64,000 bases of DNA from Branchipolynoe longqiensis (GCA_030323885.1 CM059192.1:68150785-68214784); one strand, 5' to 3'; shown: positions 45,118 to 57,649, counted from the stretch's first letter. The notes: generated by a model not told the origin, from the sequence alone. Program-made: numbers and translations.

Positions 45118-45647
45118 CTGAAGTGTTTGAACATTCACAAACAAACAGATCCTAGGGTATACTTTAGGCCTAATACAACAATTAAGTTGGTGACCGTTAT
45201 TTTGATCATACAAATCAGTTGGTTGGTGGAGTTTTACGTCCTGACAACATCAAAGGTCATATCAGGATGTGTACCGACTTGTGACAGTGCACACTCATGG
45301 TGACTTTATAGTGTTGTCCCACTGGGAGACCAGGCTGCCAGCACCTTGACCTGATATCCCACTCAGTCACAATATCCTGACACAGAGCCAAGCAGTCCTT
45401 GCCCTATGCTATTAATGCTAAGCGCCAGGGTAGGAAGCGACAAGTATCAATTTTGTCAGCCATTGGTTTGAATCGACTAGGAATCAAACTCCCCGTCATC
45501 CGAACGGGAGGCCTGCACTCTACCAATTCGACCATCGCATCCTGTAAAAATATGGAGTGTATAGAGGTCTTCCTGCACATGGCAAGTGGACAGTGCACCA
45601 CAAGGTCATCGAACAGTGACCTTGGAACAGACGCAACTACAACTTAC

Positions 45648-45730
45648 ATGGCAGCGATGTGCAGAGGCGTCCGTTCGTCCATGTCCTTGGCGTCTGGCTT
45701 CACGCCGTTGTCCAGCAGCGTCTTCAGCAC
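45648..45730 (-). CDS. TRPA1: TRPA1 ankyrin exon, copy B
   Basis: An 83-bp exon, acceptor CACCCACAG, donor GTAAGT. It encodes V-L-K-T-L-L-D-N-G-V-K-P-D-A and R-T-P-L-H-I-A-A; the final AT joins the next exon's G to encode Met. Same as copy A exon 30128-30210. Confidence 0.92.
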
Positions 45731-45978
45731 CTGTGGGTGTGACGTCACAGAAGATCGGACACGTCACAGGTTTAAAGCTGCATGGTCCGATGAAAACATC
45801 AAATTTTCAAAACCAAACCAATTATGTAGATTTGATTCTACATATCTAACTTAGATACTGGGGCACTTATCAAGCATATAGAAGGGAATACTGAGGCAAT
45901 TTAATAGAATCTGTTACTGCAGAAGCCTATGGTGTAGATGAAACACTGTAAGACACAAAGATTACCAGTTCTACATAC

Positions 45979-46062
45979 CAAGACATTGCCCGAGTTTGCG
46001 GCGTAATGTAGCACTGTCTGGTCATTCTTGTCGGTCGCCTCCATCAAACACATCCCACTGTG
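45979..46062 (-). CDS. TRPA1: TRPA1 ankyrin exon, copy B
   Basis: An 84-bp exon encoding H-S-G-M-C-L-M-E-A-T-D-K-N-D-Q-T-V-L-H-Y and the following A-A-N-S-G-N-V-L. The acceptor TGCATACAG was chosen because it gives phase 0 after the preceding exon; a second AG five bases downstream would shift the frame. Donor GTATGT. Confidence 0.88.
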
Positions 46063-46509
46063 CTGTATGCAACAAGAACCAAATAAACTTTTATTCTATA
46101 TTTAAAGACCCACTAACAAGGCCAAAAACAAACTTCCATAGCCACAATGAAAGCGGTTGAATATGAACACCATAAAATATTTGCTTTAATTAAGTGGATA
46201 CCTTGACATTTAAACAATTTCTTTTGGGGTTGAACCTCATTCAAGAATTGAAGTTGCATAATATTTTCAAAACCAATTACTGACTTAGATTTGATAATAT
46301 ATATCTAACCTAGATACTCGTGTACTTGTTAATCATTTCTTTCAGGGTTTTGCCCTTAGAAATATCAATGCTCGTTAGCTTCGACCTTGTTAAGATCAGT
46401 TATCAGTCTTGAACCTCCTCAGTGAAATGATATGATACTGATAGAGCAATGTAGACTTTGATACAATACTGGGTATGTATTTTGGTACTGTTTCTTAACA
46501 TTCACTGTG

Positions 46510-46565
46510 GCATACCTTGACGAGTGCCAACATGGTATTTACAGTGACCGAACTACTGTGATTAT
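46510..46565 (-). pseudogene. Decayed duplicate of ankyrin exon end, copy B
   Basis: Same relic as at 30990-31045 in copy A: a frame-broken copy of the last codons and the GTATGCC donor of the two-repeat ankyrin exon, with a piece of its downstream intron. Confidence 0.75.
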
Positions 46566-46579
46566 TGGGCATTCGATTC

Positions 46580-46773
46580 CTAGTCAGTAGCACCAGAGGA
46601 CAGCGGTATAAGATCTTCAAGGAGAGGCCCAGACTTGAGGTCACGAAGCACTAATTTTTCTTTCGAGTGACAGATCCATGGAACAGTCTCCCAGACCAAG
46701 TGGTTGAAGCACCAACGGTAGAAGCATTTGAGAGAAGGCTGGACAGATATTGGAGAGGACACCCACAATAGAC
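46580..46773 (+). pseudogene. LINE ORF2 C-terminal fragment, copy B
   Basis: Copy B counterpart of 31060-31253, with one substitution changing the residue before the shared in-frame stop region. Confidence 0.78.
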
Positions 46774-47672
46774 TGAAAATGGCGCTGGCAGCAAAGCAAA
46801 GGCACACAGACATTGAGTTTGACAATACGTGTAGGGCAAAACTTCGATTTTATTCAAAATTAATAGAAATACATAACAATGTGGCACAAACATGGATGGA
46901 TGGATGCAATATAATAATATAATGAATATGTTTAAGACACAACTCTCCATAATTGAGCATTTTGAGCTAAGAAACATACCATTTCAGTCTAAATATTAAA
47001 ATTTTAAATGTGTCAATAAAACTTGTTTCAAAGAAATATATAACCAATATCTGATTAACCCTACTCATTTTCTATTTGTACATATGTCATTAACCATAGG
47101 ATATAAATAAAAACATGAATAAAATAAGTAAAACTGACTCTGGCTATGGTTCTAACACTAGTCTGAGTGCCCAGATTTGTCTAAATCTAAATGCATAAGA
47201 TGTGCTGATTATATTAATGTAAATGCAATGCTGGATAAAAGATTAATATCTTACTTTATTATATATAGTTTTTTAGTTTGCGTTCTATGTTTCAAACAAG
47301 AGCTGAGGTGAGCGGAAACTAGCACATTTCATAACTGCACCCAGTGTATCAGCATGTGCCATGTGCTTCTCACGGGTTTGTTTTGCTTTGACGCATCCCA
47401 CAATGCACCGCACCGCTGGAATGGCGATGTAGTCTATCATATCAATTCAGGGTACCATCGGCCTACATATGTATGGAAAAGAAGAGTCCTTTTTTTGCCA
47501 TAACAAGCTGGCATTAGAGGCCCATTAGGGCCTAGATCAGCCAGAAGAGGATCTGTAAGTGCTAAGTAGTCATAAACCTCTTCAGTAAAATGATATGATA
47601 GAGCAATGTAGACTTTAATACGATACTGGGTAAGAATTGCGCTAATGTTTGCTACCATTCGCTCTGGCATAC

Positions 47673-47867
47673 CTTGATAAGCGCCAGAAGCGTGTTGTAG
47701 TGGCCGAACTGCACTGCCCAGTGTAGTGCCGTCATGAGGCCCGTGTCCACCTCGGCCACCTGGGCGCCATTGTCCAGCAGGTACAGCACCGTCTCCGTCT
47801 GCCCCTTCCAGCAGGCGCAGTGCAGCGGGGACTTGTTCTTCTTATCTTTGGCGTTCAGGTCTGCGCC
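47673..47867 (-). CDS. TRPA1: TRPA1 ankyrin exon (two repeats), copy B
   Basis: A 195-bp phase 0-0 exon, donor GTATGC. It begins G-A-D-L-N-A-K-D and carries S-P-L-H-C-A-C-W-K-G and M-T-A-L-H-W-A-V-Q-F-G-H, two ankyrin cores. The only base change seen against copy A inside this exon is at 47844 (GAT for GAC), which is silent. Confidence 0.93.
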
Positions 47868-49966
47868 CTGTGTCACATGTGCATAAATAAAAGGTCAGTT
47901 TTGATTATTGGGGTTTCACGTCCTCGCAACATCTCAAAGTCATAGCAGGAGGGATACCAGTGCAAAGAGGAGTCGTGTGTGCATAAATAAAAGGTAAGTT
48001 TTGATTATTGGGGTTTCACGTCCTAGCAACACCTTAAAGTTGCATGGTCCAATGAAACATTCTTTTCTTTTCAAAACCAAAACACTTACTTACATTTGAT
48101 TCTATATATCCAACTTAGATAGTGGTGCATTTTATAACTAATGATTTCGGGCAGCATATTATACAGAATAATCAGTAAATTTATTACCCCACTCCTTTGG
48201 ACATCTACTTTGAGACAGCCATTAGGCATGGAGGCTACGAACCAATTAGGGCAATCTTGTGATCTCATTGGTCCTTCCCTCATTGTAAGGGGACCAGGCT
48301 ACCAGTAATATATCATGAGTGATTATATTACTCAATTCACTCAATTACTCAATTCACACAGAACCAATTATATCTAGGAATACAATACAAAGGTCACCAA
48401 GAACAATACAAAGGTCAGAGATAATCATTGTTCCCCTCATAGATCTGAGGAATGATTACGTACTTGTCCGGTATAAACACTCATTATATACTACTACCAT
48501 AATGTTGAGGTCGGTCATGCATAAATGACATCATGAGTGGAATTCCCTCATCACATGACCCAGAGAGATTGCTCACAGAGATGAGAATCCCGGAGAACCA
48601 CCAAAATGGCAGCCCCGGAAAACATTCATTTAAACATTTAAAGACTAGTAAAGTTGCATAGTCCGATGAAAACATTAAATTTTCAAAACCAAAACAATAA
48701 TCTAGATTTGATTCTACATATCTAACTTAGATACTGGTGCACTTATTAAACATTTGTCATCAGACTGGAGGCAATACAGATGCATTTTAAGAGGACATGT
48801 TACTGCAGATGCCTCTGGTGTTGAGTTTTGGCGTGCTTGCCAAAATTAATTTTGCATGGTTGTACTTCAAATGTCATCAAAGTTAACCATCTAAAATTAA
48901 AGTTACTTCAAATTAAAGTAAGGTAGTCTATAGCGATCAATCTAATGTATTTATCTCAGAAAATGTCAGAAACTCTAAACCATCGGACTACGCAAATTTA
49001 ATTTACATGGTTTAATCAATTATTCACATTAAATGTTCCTGGTTATGATAACTGCGCATTTGAACTATACATTTAACACTTTAGCTGGCAAATTCTGATG
49101 TTTTTCTCTGTAGGATTTCCTAGAAGCCATGCCAGTGCTGCTGGACTAGCTACAACACAACAGGAGCAACCAACCTCAGCACTCTCCCCCCATATATTCA
49201 ATTCAATTCCTTATTTCAGACTCAGCATTATGGTAGTTTTGTTTGCACAAACTGAAAAACCAGGCAAAGGTGTGCTTGGAGAGAATTTGTCGGATTGTGG
49301 TTCCAGTCTCAGCGGCCTATACCGGGTCCCTTTAAAGTCGCCAGTTACACCTCACCCAGATACAAACTAATCCAGCATCAAAAGCTCTCCACACATACCT
49401 TTGCTTAGATTGTTCAGTTCATGCCACTGAACATGTGGGAGGAGAGTTGAGGTCTGTGATGTATAAATGACATCATAGGTGGGATTCCCTCATCACATGA
49501 CCTAGAGGGGTTCCTCACACACAGGGCAAGCCATGGCAACCACCAAGATGGCAACCACAGAAAGCTCTCAATTCAACTTTTAAAGTCTATTAATCTACAT
49601 GATTTAATCAATTATTCACACAAAAAGTAGCTAGTTATAATAAATAAACATTTGAACTTTATATTTATCATTTTAGATTGCAATTTCTAACATTCTTTTC
49701 TCTATATGGTTGTCTAAAAGTGTCAGTGCTGCTGGACTAAATAAAACACAACAGAAGCAACCAATGTCAGCGACCTATATCTGGTCCCTTTAATAATAGT
49801 CCAAAACATGCATTTGTGCAAAGAAAATGGCAGTGTATTTACATGAAGGTAATTTTACATGAGAAGTGATGAACATGAGAAGTGACGAACATGAGAAGTG
49901 ACGAACACAAAGAGCACAACATTGATGAGAAATCACAGATTTAAGCATGAAGGTTAATATACTTAC

Positions 49967-50015
49967 ATAACTAACCAGCAGTTTGATTATTTCTACTTTA
50001 TTATAGAGTGCGGCC
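49967..50015 (-). CDS. TRPA1: TRPA1 ankyrin exon, copy B
   Basis: A 49-bp exon, acceptor TTTTCAG, donor GTAAGT. It encodes A-A-L-Y-N-K-V-E-I-I-K-L-L-V-S-Y, which completes the T-P-V-H-R repeat begun in exon 52758-52882. The same exon occurs in copy A at 34678-34726 with no coding difference seen. Confidence 0.9.
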
Positions 50016-52349
50016 CTGAAAATAAGAAAGATATCCTTTAATAAATATCTTAACATAGATTACAATATGTTATGAGTGATAGGTTTTTCTTTTCTTTGTG
50101 CAACCCAGGGTTACCGGTAGGTAATGCTAAGGTACTAGCCCAAGCCAACCTTGCTATTGACACATGTGAATGTGGTTGAAATCTCCCTGGACAAAGTCTC
50201 ACTTTATCAAGAAATGAATGTGCCGGTTTGTTTGTTGTGCCGATTTATAACAGTGAACACTCAGACAAATTTACAGTGCTTCCCCATCGAGATACTGGGT
50301 CACTGCCGCCATGACTCACCGGGCGCGGTAGCCGAATCGGTAGAGCGCAGGCTTCCTGTTCGAAAGGTCACGAGTTCGATTCCCGGTCGAGTCAAGCCGA
50401 TGACTTATAACATTGATACTGGTTGCTTCCTAGCCTGTCGCTTGGCATTATTAGGATAGGGCAAGGACTGGTTAACTCAACGTCAAAATAATGTGACTGA
50501 GTGTGATATCAGGTCATGGCACCAGTGTGCTGGTCTCCCAGTAAGGCAGCACTTTAAAGTCACTATCAGTGCGCACTCTAACAAGTCGACACCCATCCAG
50601 ATATGATTTTAGATGTTGACAGGACACAAAACTAACAAAAATCAAACCCAATGTCCCACTCAGTCACATTATCCTGACACTGAGTAAAGCAGTCCTTGAC
50701 CTATCTAGAGTAGATAGTGAAGAGTACAAAGATGGCAAGCCATTGGTTTGACTTTATCGAGATTCGAACCCACAACCTCTTACTAGCGCTCTTACTGATG
50801 CTGCCGTGCCGTCCGTTTTAAATTACAACACTGTAGCGAATCATACACTACTTGTAAATATGTAAGCGATGGAAGGAGGTTTGTTTTTTTAATCCCACAG
50901 TAAATACCACAATAAATAATAATACACTTGTAAATAGGCAATCTGAAGACTCAGCACTTCAACAAATTGGCATAAATCTATTTACAAAATCTTCCTTGGA
51001 ACTAATGGAACATTTAAAAGCATTACTCATTTTCACATGCAATATTCAAATTAAACATTTAAAAGGGTAAAATCAGCATATATTAATATTATTTAGCTTC
51101 TTCCATATACACAACAAACAAGCAATACATTGGTCGATAAAGGGCCTGTCACACTACGACATATGGCGTCAGCGCGTGCCCAATGTAAGACAATTTGCCA
51201 GTACTTCGGCATTCGTCTAACTTTTCAGGGGCAGGGAATAAAAATGGCCGTATATACCACGTATACACAACTTACACACAGCATACGTAATGTATGCAGA
51301 ACGTATCTCTGACTTATTGCTAGCATATGAGAACGCTCATGTGCCTCGCAAAACGTTCGCAAAATGCTCACATACGCTCACGGTACACGTTATGTTTGTT
51401 ACTTCATCGCTAGAAGTATGGCATATACGTTAAGTACGCTGGAGAAACGGCAGGCATACGTTCGAAGTACATTAGGAGTACGTTATGCATCTGTTGGCTG
51501 TACACGGACTGCACATTCTCAACAGGCTGAACGTATGGCTAACGTGTTCCAACCTATCCCGACCTACCTCTAACGTGTGCATAACGTACGCCGAGCGTAT
51601 GAGAAATGCATGAGCCATATGGCGACATACGTTGACAATTTTGAACATGCACACACAATTTTTAGCGGCTCGACCTACGCCGATCTATGACAACCTATGA
51701 CGCCGTATCTCGAGCGTACTCGACATATGCCCAACGTATACATAACGTATGATGCCGTATGCCGATGTGTTGGTCGAAAATCGCCTACATCGGCATACGC
51801 TAAGGGCATATGTTGTACTGTGACAGCCCCTTAACGAAACCTCTGGCTTGCCCTCCTAAAAGAATGTATCGTTTATTAGTTTTAAAGTAAAGATTCCTGG
51901 TCAGAGTGGAGGTCAGGAGCCTTATCTCACACAAGCAACTCTGAGCTGAGCTTTGCCTACTTGGGAGCAAGCCATCCATTCCCAGGTCACTTGGAGTGTA
52001 GGTGGATAGGAACATAGCATAGGTGTAGGCTGAGTGCAAGTAGCTCCCTCTGTTCGGGGATACTGAATAGCTACAGGTAAATAATACTTGCATAACACCC
52101 TATATTCCACATTATGGATATAATGTATATGTGATGTATGAGAATTATGTGAGTATAACGGCACATAAAGCATGTTCCTATATATAATATTATTAACCAC
52201 TGCTATGCCGTGTACTAATTTATGGATGACCCACCCACTGGGGCCGGTGGTACCACCACCGGCCCAGACCTTCACCAGTGGCGTGAATATTGTCCCTCGC
52301 GCACTCGAATTTCATTGTCTTCTCTCTTTACTACACTGGAGCATGCCCT

Positions 52350-52357
<8 letters not shown>

Positions 52358-52432
<75 letters not shown>
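52358..52432. repeat. TA microsatellite
   Basis: About 36 TA units with two TATACATA interruptions, at the right end of copy B. Copy A has only TCTATATATA here before the recombinase element begins. Confidence 0.93.
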
Positions 52433-52433
<1 letters not shown>

Positions 52434-52757
52434 TAGTTGCACATGGGTTAAACCTAGCCTTCGCATCAATCCCTGGACCAATATTGTGTTGAACTGTCAT
52501 TATATTTTTCACGGTCTCTGACTATATTCAGAGACCGTGTATATATCTACGTTCTCTGCTATATTTTGGGCTTGTGTACGGTCCTATTTCAATATAGTGC
52601 TGCCATCTGATGGAATCCATCTATACCATTATGCAGTAAACTATATCGGTGGCACTATCTAATTCAGAGTTAAATACACTCGTGGTTACATGACTTAAAA
52701 TGGATACCACTCTGGTCGAAGTGCAAAGTTATTAGTTGCTGATGAATAACTAACTAC

Positions 52758-52882
52758 CTGTGGACCGGTGTCATGTTATCGCTGTCAGGCCGATTAACAT
52801 CAGCCCCACGTACTATAAGCAGGGTGGCGATATCAGTGTTGCCCGTTATAGCCGCTAGGTGGAGTGGTGTCATTTTATTGTG
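52758..52882 (-). CDS. TRPA1: TRPA1 ankyrin exon
   Basis: A 125-bp exon, acceptor TTTCAG, donor GTAGTT, phase 0 in and two bases out. It encodes a full repeat, M-T-P-L-H-L-A-A-I-T-G-N, then L-L-I-V-R-G-A-D-V-N, and the start of the next, M-T-P-V-H. It lies just right of copy B of the duplicated block, so it is unique. Its AG overhang joins the G of the next exon to give Arg. Confidence 0.93.
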
Positions 52883-52889
52883 CTGAAAT

Positions 52890-54225
52890 GAGACATGATC
52901 TTTCATACAGGTAATTAAGAAATTGACATGACAACATAATGCATTGCAGATTAAATGCTGCTTTGTCCTGAGTATTATTGCTTAAATTTACATTTCGCAC
53001 AAGTTGTTGCTTTTGTTTATTTTAATTTTCTTTAAGTGACTTATTATTTCAGGTAATTGAAGCTCAGTAAATTACATCAGAACACACAGGGTGACCAACC
53101 CCCCAAAATGCCACACACAAAAATAATAATACCTTCTACATGTATTCAGCAAATTACTTCATATTTGGTGCACATTAAGCTTGGTTTATGCATGATCATT
53201 CCACAAAGCTTTCAGTTTGTAGATCAAATAGTCTGACTTTTATGCCTAACTCTTGGCTGTGTCGCTAGAGAGATTTCTTACGCCTGCGACCAATGGAGTC
53301 CCTAACAGCATCAACATTCTTTGGTGACCTTGCACTTACTGGTCATCCAGAATGTGTGTCCCTTATAAGTTATATAAACAATTTAACACTTTCCAGTGAT
53401 CCCGGAATTTATGGACCCATCTGTGAATGAGTCTTTTATCTGGAAAATGACAACATTAAAACTGTCTGCGAAAGCGAGCTTTTTACTGCTTTGAAAGATA
53501 TGATCGCAAAGTAAGTTTCTGTACAAAACCTTTGTCTTTCAAACTGTTCAAAGCATCTTCAGAAGAGCATTACTCTAAGCCTCCATCTATTAAATCTTCT
53601 TGGAAAACCTGCCAAATTAAAGACAATAGCCTCTTTATTCAAAATATTATTGATACTTTTGAGGATGGCATTTTTGCTGGGTCACCCTATACAAGAATGA
53701 ACTTCACAACTTTGGAGTACGAAGACGAGAGGGTGAGGATGGCTGACGTAAACTCCCTTGAACAAACTACAGTGTTCCCTCGGTAATCCAGACTACTCTA
53801 TTCCCCGCACTCAATATCGGATCGGCGATATCTCACTCAGTCATATTATTCTGAAATCGAGTCAACCAGTGCAACTTTGATTCTGGAGGGATACAATGAT
53901 TGGCAGATCTATTCCATTAGATGTTTTTTGGTTGGATAGCGAGATCTTTAGATTAAACAGAATCGGATTAACGTGAGCAGACTGTAGGCCCTACTCACTT
54001 CTATATGCAACTTTTGTTGTCTTCTTTTTGTGTGTGTAAAAGTAGTTTATTCACCAAACAAAGTTATTTTTCAGTGTGGGTCACTCATCTTACGGTACTT
54101 TGACATTAAAATTATTTACACAATTTATATATCCTGATTTATTTGCCAGATGATGAGTGAAATGGATTTTTTTTAAAGATTAATAAAAAGACACCCAGCG
54201 GTCACTATAGGAACTAGAGCTGGAT
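52890..54225. other. Intron stretch
   Basis: Mostly unique AT-rich sequence with the unassigned ORF at 53532; a SINE fragment (GCGATATCTCACTCAGTCA) lies at 53830-53880. Confidence 0.55.
53532..53786 (+). other. Unassigned open stretch
   Basis: An 84-codon ORF (L-F-K-A-S-S-E-E-H-Y ... N-I-I-D-T-F-E-D-G-I) with balanced codon use, on the strand opposite TRPA1 and inside its intron. The frame upstream is interrupted by stops, and no known domain is recognised. It may be a fragment of an old element. Confidence 0.25.
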
Positions 54226-54232
54226 AACTTAC

Positions 54233-54280
54233 CCGTTGGCCATTGATGTCAGCAAAGTGATCGAGCAGTATTTTGCTAAC
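54233..54280 (-). CDS. TRPA1: TRPA1 ankyrin micro-exon
   Basis: A 48-bp exon (16 codons, phase 0 to 0) encoding V-S-K-I-L-L-D-H-F-A-D-I-N-G-Q-R, the outer helix and loop of the repeat begun in the previous exon. The chosen acceptor (AAAAAAAG before GTTAGC) is preceded by CTAAC and a CT run and restores the 33-residue period. An AG five bases further in would break the frame with the preceding exon. Donor GTAAGT. Confidence 0.82.
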
Positions 54281-55442
54281 CTTTTTTTGTTGTTAGAGAG
54301 AGAGAGAAAGGAACACACCCATTTGAAAATGTAGTATCACTTGTAACAATGAAAGTTGTCTAATTACGATCATTGATCAACTTTGGAGATATTTATAATG
54401 CAAGAATGCAAAATAATTTGTGCGTGCACACCAGTTGAAGCTAAATGTAATATGTCATTGCTACGTCAAAGCCAGCAAGTTTCATTCTTACTTCCAGGAA
54501 ACCCCAAAGAAACGAAGAGGGGGTACATATTTGTTGGAGTTTTACATCCTGGCAACGTTTCAGGTTATCAGGACGCAGAATGGATACATTAGCATCTAAG
54601 TTGACATGTTGAATCAAATGTTATTAGGTAGATAGATTTTGGCTTAACAAATAACAGTATCGGATTATGCAACTATAAATGCATGCCCCCCTATGAAAGT
54701 CTGATATGACCTTAGATGTTGTCAGGTCGTAAAACCCCAACAATCAATCAACTAACCCTATGAAAGAGTCAGTAACACTATGCTTACATTGACTAATTGT
54801 TTGTGCGTGTTTATGTCTTTATGTATGTCCTTGCATAATATAACCTTCCGCATCCAGTGGCAAATAAACCATTTGGCTGAGTAGGCTTGATGCGCGAAAA
54901 GGAAGAAGGGAAGGCGGGGGTGGGAAAAAGGCGTTTTATTAATGCCTCAAACAGAGCATACAGAGGAGCAGGTAAACAGGCAAAAGAAAGGAAAGGGCTC
55001 ATGAGGAGCAATACAGTGAGGGGCTCATGAGGAGCAGAAGAGATAAATACAGGAGGGGCTCATAAGGAGCAATGTCAGAGTTCTGGTAGAGGGGGGGCCG
55101 AGGAGCCCTCCGCCGCAGAGGGAGGAGGGTAGAGGAGGGAAAGTTGGGTGCGTGGAGGAAAAGAAGGGAGAGATCTGGAAGGCGGCAGGAGGGCGAGTGC
55201 CTGAGGGGGGCCGGCGGGCGGCCTTATAAGGGAAGGGGGGGGGCGGGCGACAGCAGGTGAGTTGTGAAAGCTGCCGGCCCGGGGGAGGGCGAGTGAGGGT
55301 GAGCAGCGGGCGTCGGGTGAGGCGCGAATGCTGCGCGACACGGGGGCGGGGGAGGAAGCGGCGCGCGGCGGGGTCTGGTGAGGTGTGAGCGCAGCGCGAC
55401 AGCCCGGGGCGGGGGAGGGTCTCTTCCTCTCCTCGCATCAAG

Positions 55443-55461
55443 CGTAATGCTTCGCATTACG
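55443..55461. promoter_or_regulatory. Palindromic junction site of the split repeats
   Basis: CGTAATGC TTC GCATTACG: 8-bp arms around a 3-base centre, at the B1/A2 junction. The identical site lies at 57650-57668 at the outer end of A1. Location and form resemble a recombinase core site; that role is inferred. Confidence 0.7.
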
Positions 55462-56198
55462 ACCGATGCGCGAAAAGGAAGAAAGGAAGGCGAGGGTGGG
55501 AAAAAGGCGTTTTATTAACGCCTCAACAGAGGATACAGAGGATACAGAGGAACAGGTACAGGCAAGGAACAAGGAAAGGGCTCATGAGGAGCAAAGAAAC
55601 AGGCTCGTGAGGAGCAATACAGTGAGGGGCTCATTAGGAGCAGAGATAAATACAGGAGGGGCTCATGAGGAGCAAAGTCAGAGTTCTGGTAGAGGGGGGG
55701 CCGAGGAGCCCTCCACCAAAGAGTAAGGAGAGGGCTCGAGACGCGCCCGAGGCGGGGGCACGGGCGCCCGAGGCGGGGGCCCAGGGAGGCAGGTCTGGTT
55801 GAGAGGAAGGTCCGGGGCCTACGTGGAGGGGAAGCGGGCGGCCAAAAAAGGGAGGCCCGCTCCTGAGGCCTGGGGGGAGGAGGTCTGGCGAGGGTCGATC
55901 AGGGGGGCAGCGAACTCCTCAGGGCTGGGCGGGGTGGGAGTCGGGGTCGGGTCGGGCGGGTCCATGAAGGCGGTGTCGTGAGGGTCGGTGGCTGGGCTGT
56001 CTGGGGAGGGTCTCTCGTGAGGCTGGGCTGAGTCGTCTGAGGTGTGAGGTGCGAGGTGATGGTCCTCGGCTTCGTCTGGGCGGCGTTTCGATCGGTGTTC
56101 GCTGGGGGGCTGTCGGTGGAAGTCGCGGGGCTGTCGGCAGTGGTTGGGGTGAGGCGCCGGGCAAGGCCCCCCGGGCCGGCCGGGGGGAGGCCGGCGGA

Positions 56199-57325
56199 TC
56201 AAAAATCCGCCGAGGCGGCCGGGGTCTGGCGCTCACGGGCTTGCTTGGTGCGGCATCCGGCCTCGCTGTGCATCGTTAATATGCGCCGCACGTTGGCGCA
56301 GTATGCACAGACGTGCCGGCGCCTGTCTCCCACCTCGCCGTGGGCCTCTCCGAGGGGGGCCCGATCGCACGAGGCGGGATCGCGGTTCCACGCGGAGCAG
56401 GGGGCCCCGTGCGCGTGCCTATCGTAGGCGGTGCGGGTGTCGACATGCTGCCGGGGCAGGTGTGCGCCTTGGGCCCCATCGTCGCCTCGGGGAGCTGTGA
56501 GGGGCGTGGTGGGGGGTCCATGGTCAACATGCTGTCGACTCGGATCATGTTGAGGGCCACGGGATCGTGCCACCCTTGGGGGAGCCTCCCGTCCGCGATC
56601 CATGAGAAAATGGTCTCTGAGTACCAGCGGACGGCCGGCCATGGGTGGACGAGGTTGTCCCTCATGATGGTGAGGTGATGGTGGTGTAGGCCCTGGAGAG
56701 AGTGGGCGGGGAAGGAGGGGTGGTTGACCAGAGTGAGGAGGGCGAGGTGGTACTCGTCCTTGGTGGCCTCACCCAGTTTCACCGCCTTCCGTCCCGGGCC
56801 CCTCTCTACCAGGTCAGAGGGGAAGACGTAGTCTGCGGGGACACCTCGGCGCCGATCGGTGTGGCGCGCCTCGGCGGAGGCCAGGATCTCGCGGACTGCG
56901 TCGGCCGCGGATGCTGGGCTGTAGTCTACCGTCTCCTGGCGGTATGCGGGCGGCGGGGCCGAGGCGGCGGCGAGGCGGGGGTACCCCTCGTACTGTGGGT
57001 GAACCGCCCCAGGTAGAGTCGCTTGAGGCGCGGGAGGCGGTCGGCTCCCGATCGCGGCGTGGGCCCGAGGCGCTGGGGCGGGCAGCGGTCTGTAGGCGGC
57101 CTCTCGCATTGAGGCGAGTGGGGGGCTGTCCGGATCTCCTCGGGGGACCCCGGTCTCGACGGCCTCCAGGCGGGTAGAGAGCCGGCTGATCGCCTCCAGG
57201 AGGAGGGCCGTGTCGCTGGAGGGGCGGCCCGAGGGCGCCGAGGGCGAGGCCGGGCCCGAGGAGGGTGCGGAGCCTCCCGGCGTCCTGGTGCTCCTCCGGC
57301 TTTTCCCCTTTCCGCGCCCGGGCAT
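56199..57325 (-). CDS. gag-like ORF1 of the split-repeat element
   Basis: A Met at 57325 opens M-P-G-R-G-K-G-K-S-R-R-S, a basic start; the frame is open to 56276. A central block has L-V-N-H-P-S-F-P-A-H-S-L-Q-G and H-P-W-P-A-V-R-W-Y-S-E-T-I, followed by W-I-A-D-G-R-L-P-Q-G-W. In the next frame (56199-56642), C-S-A-W-N-R-D-P-A-S-C-D, H-V-C-A-Y-C-A-N-V-R and H-S-E-A-G-C appear. So one frameshift, near 56440, separates the two conserved parts; it may be decay or recoding. The same Cys/His block is found at 1380-1560 in the other element. Confidence 0.75.
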
Positions 57326-57649
57326 GGTGGATCGGTCCGAGATGAAGAAGAAATCCCAAGACAGGAAAGAAGGCAGAGATCTGGAAGGCGGCAGGAGGGC
57401 GAGTGCCTGAGGGAGGCCGGCGGGCGGCCTTATAAGGGAAGGGGGGGCGGGGGCGACAGCAGGTGAGTTGTGAAAGCTGCCGGCCCGGGGGAGGGCGAGT
57501 GAGGGTGAGCAGCGGGCGTCGGGTGAGGCGCGAATGCTGTGCGACACGGGGGGCGGGGTAGGAGGCGGCGCGCGGCGGGGTCTGGTGAGGTGTGAGCGCA
57601 GCGCGACAGCGCGGGGCGGGGGAGGGTCTCTTCCTCTCCTCGCATCAAG

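Larger units (their letters stand above)
38613..52350. repeat. Duplicated block, copy B
   Basis: Second copy of the block. It starts directly at the end of the N run, inside an exon, and on the right continues smoothly through a TA microsatellite into unique gene sequence. Copy B is therefore the one joined to the upstream exons, and copy A the one joined to the downstream exons, as expected when two haplotypes are scaffolded end to end. Confidence 0.92.

Noticed and set aside
55025..55457. Pro/Arg-rich minus-strand ORFs
   Set aside because: They lie in the repeat units A2 and B2 and only reflect GC-rich composition.
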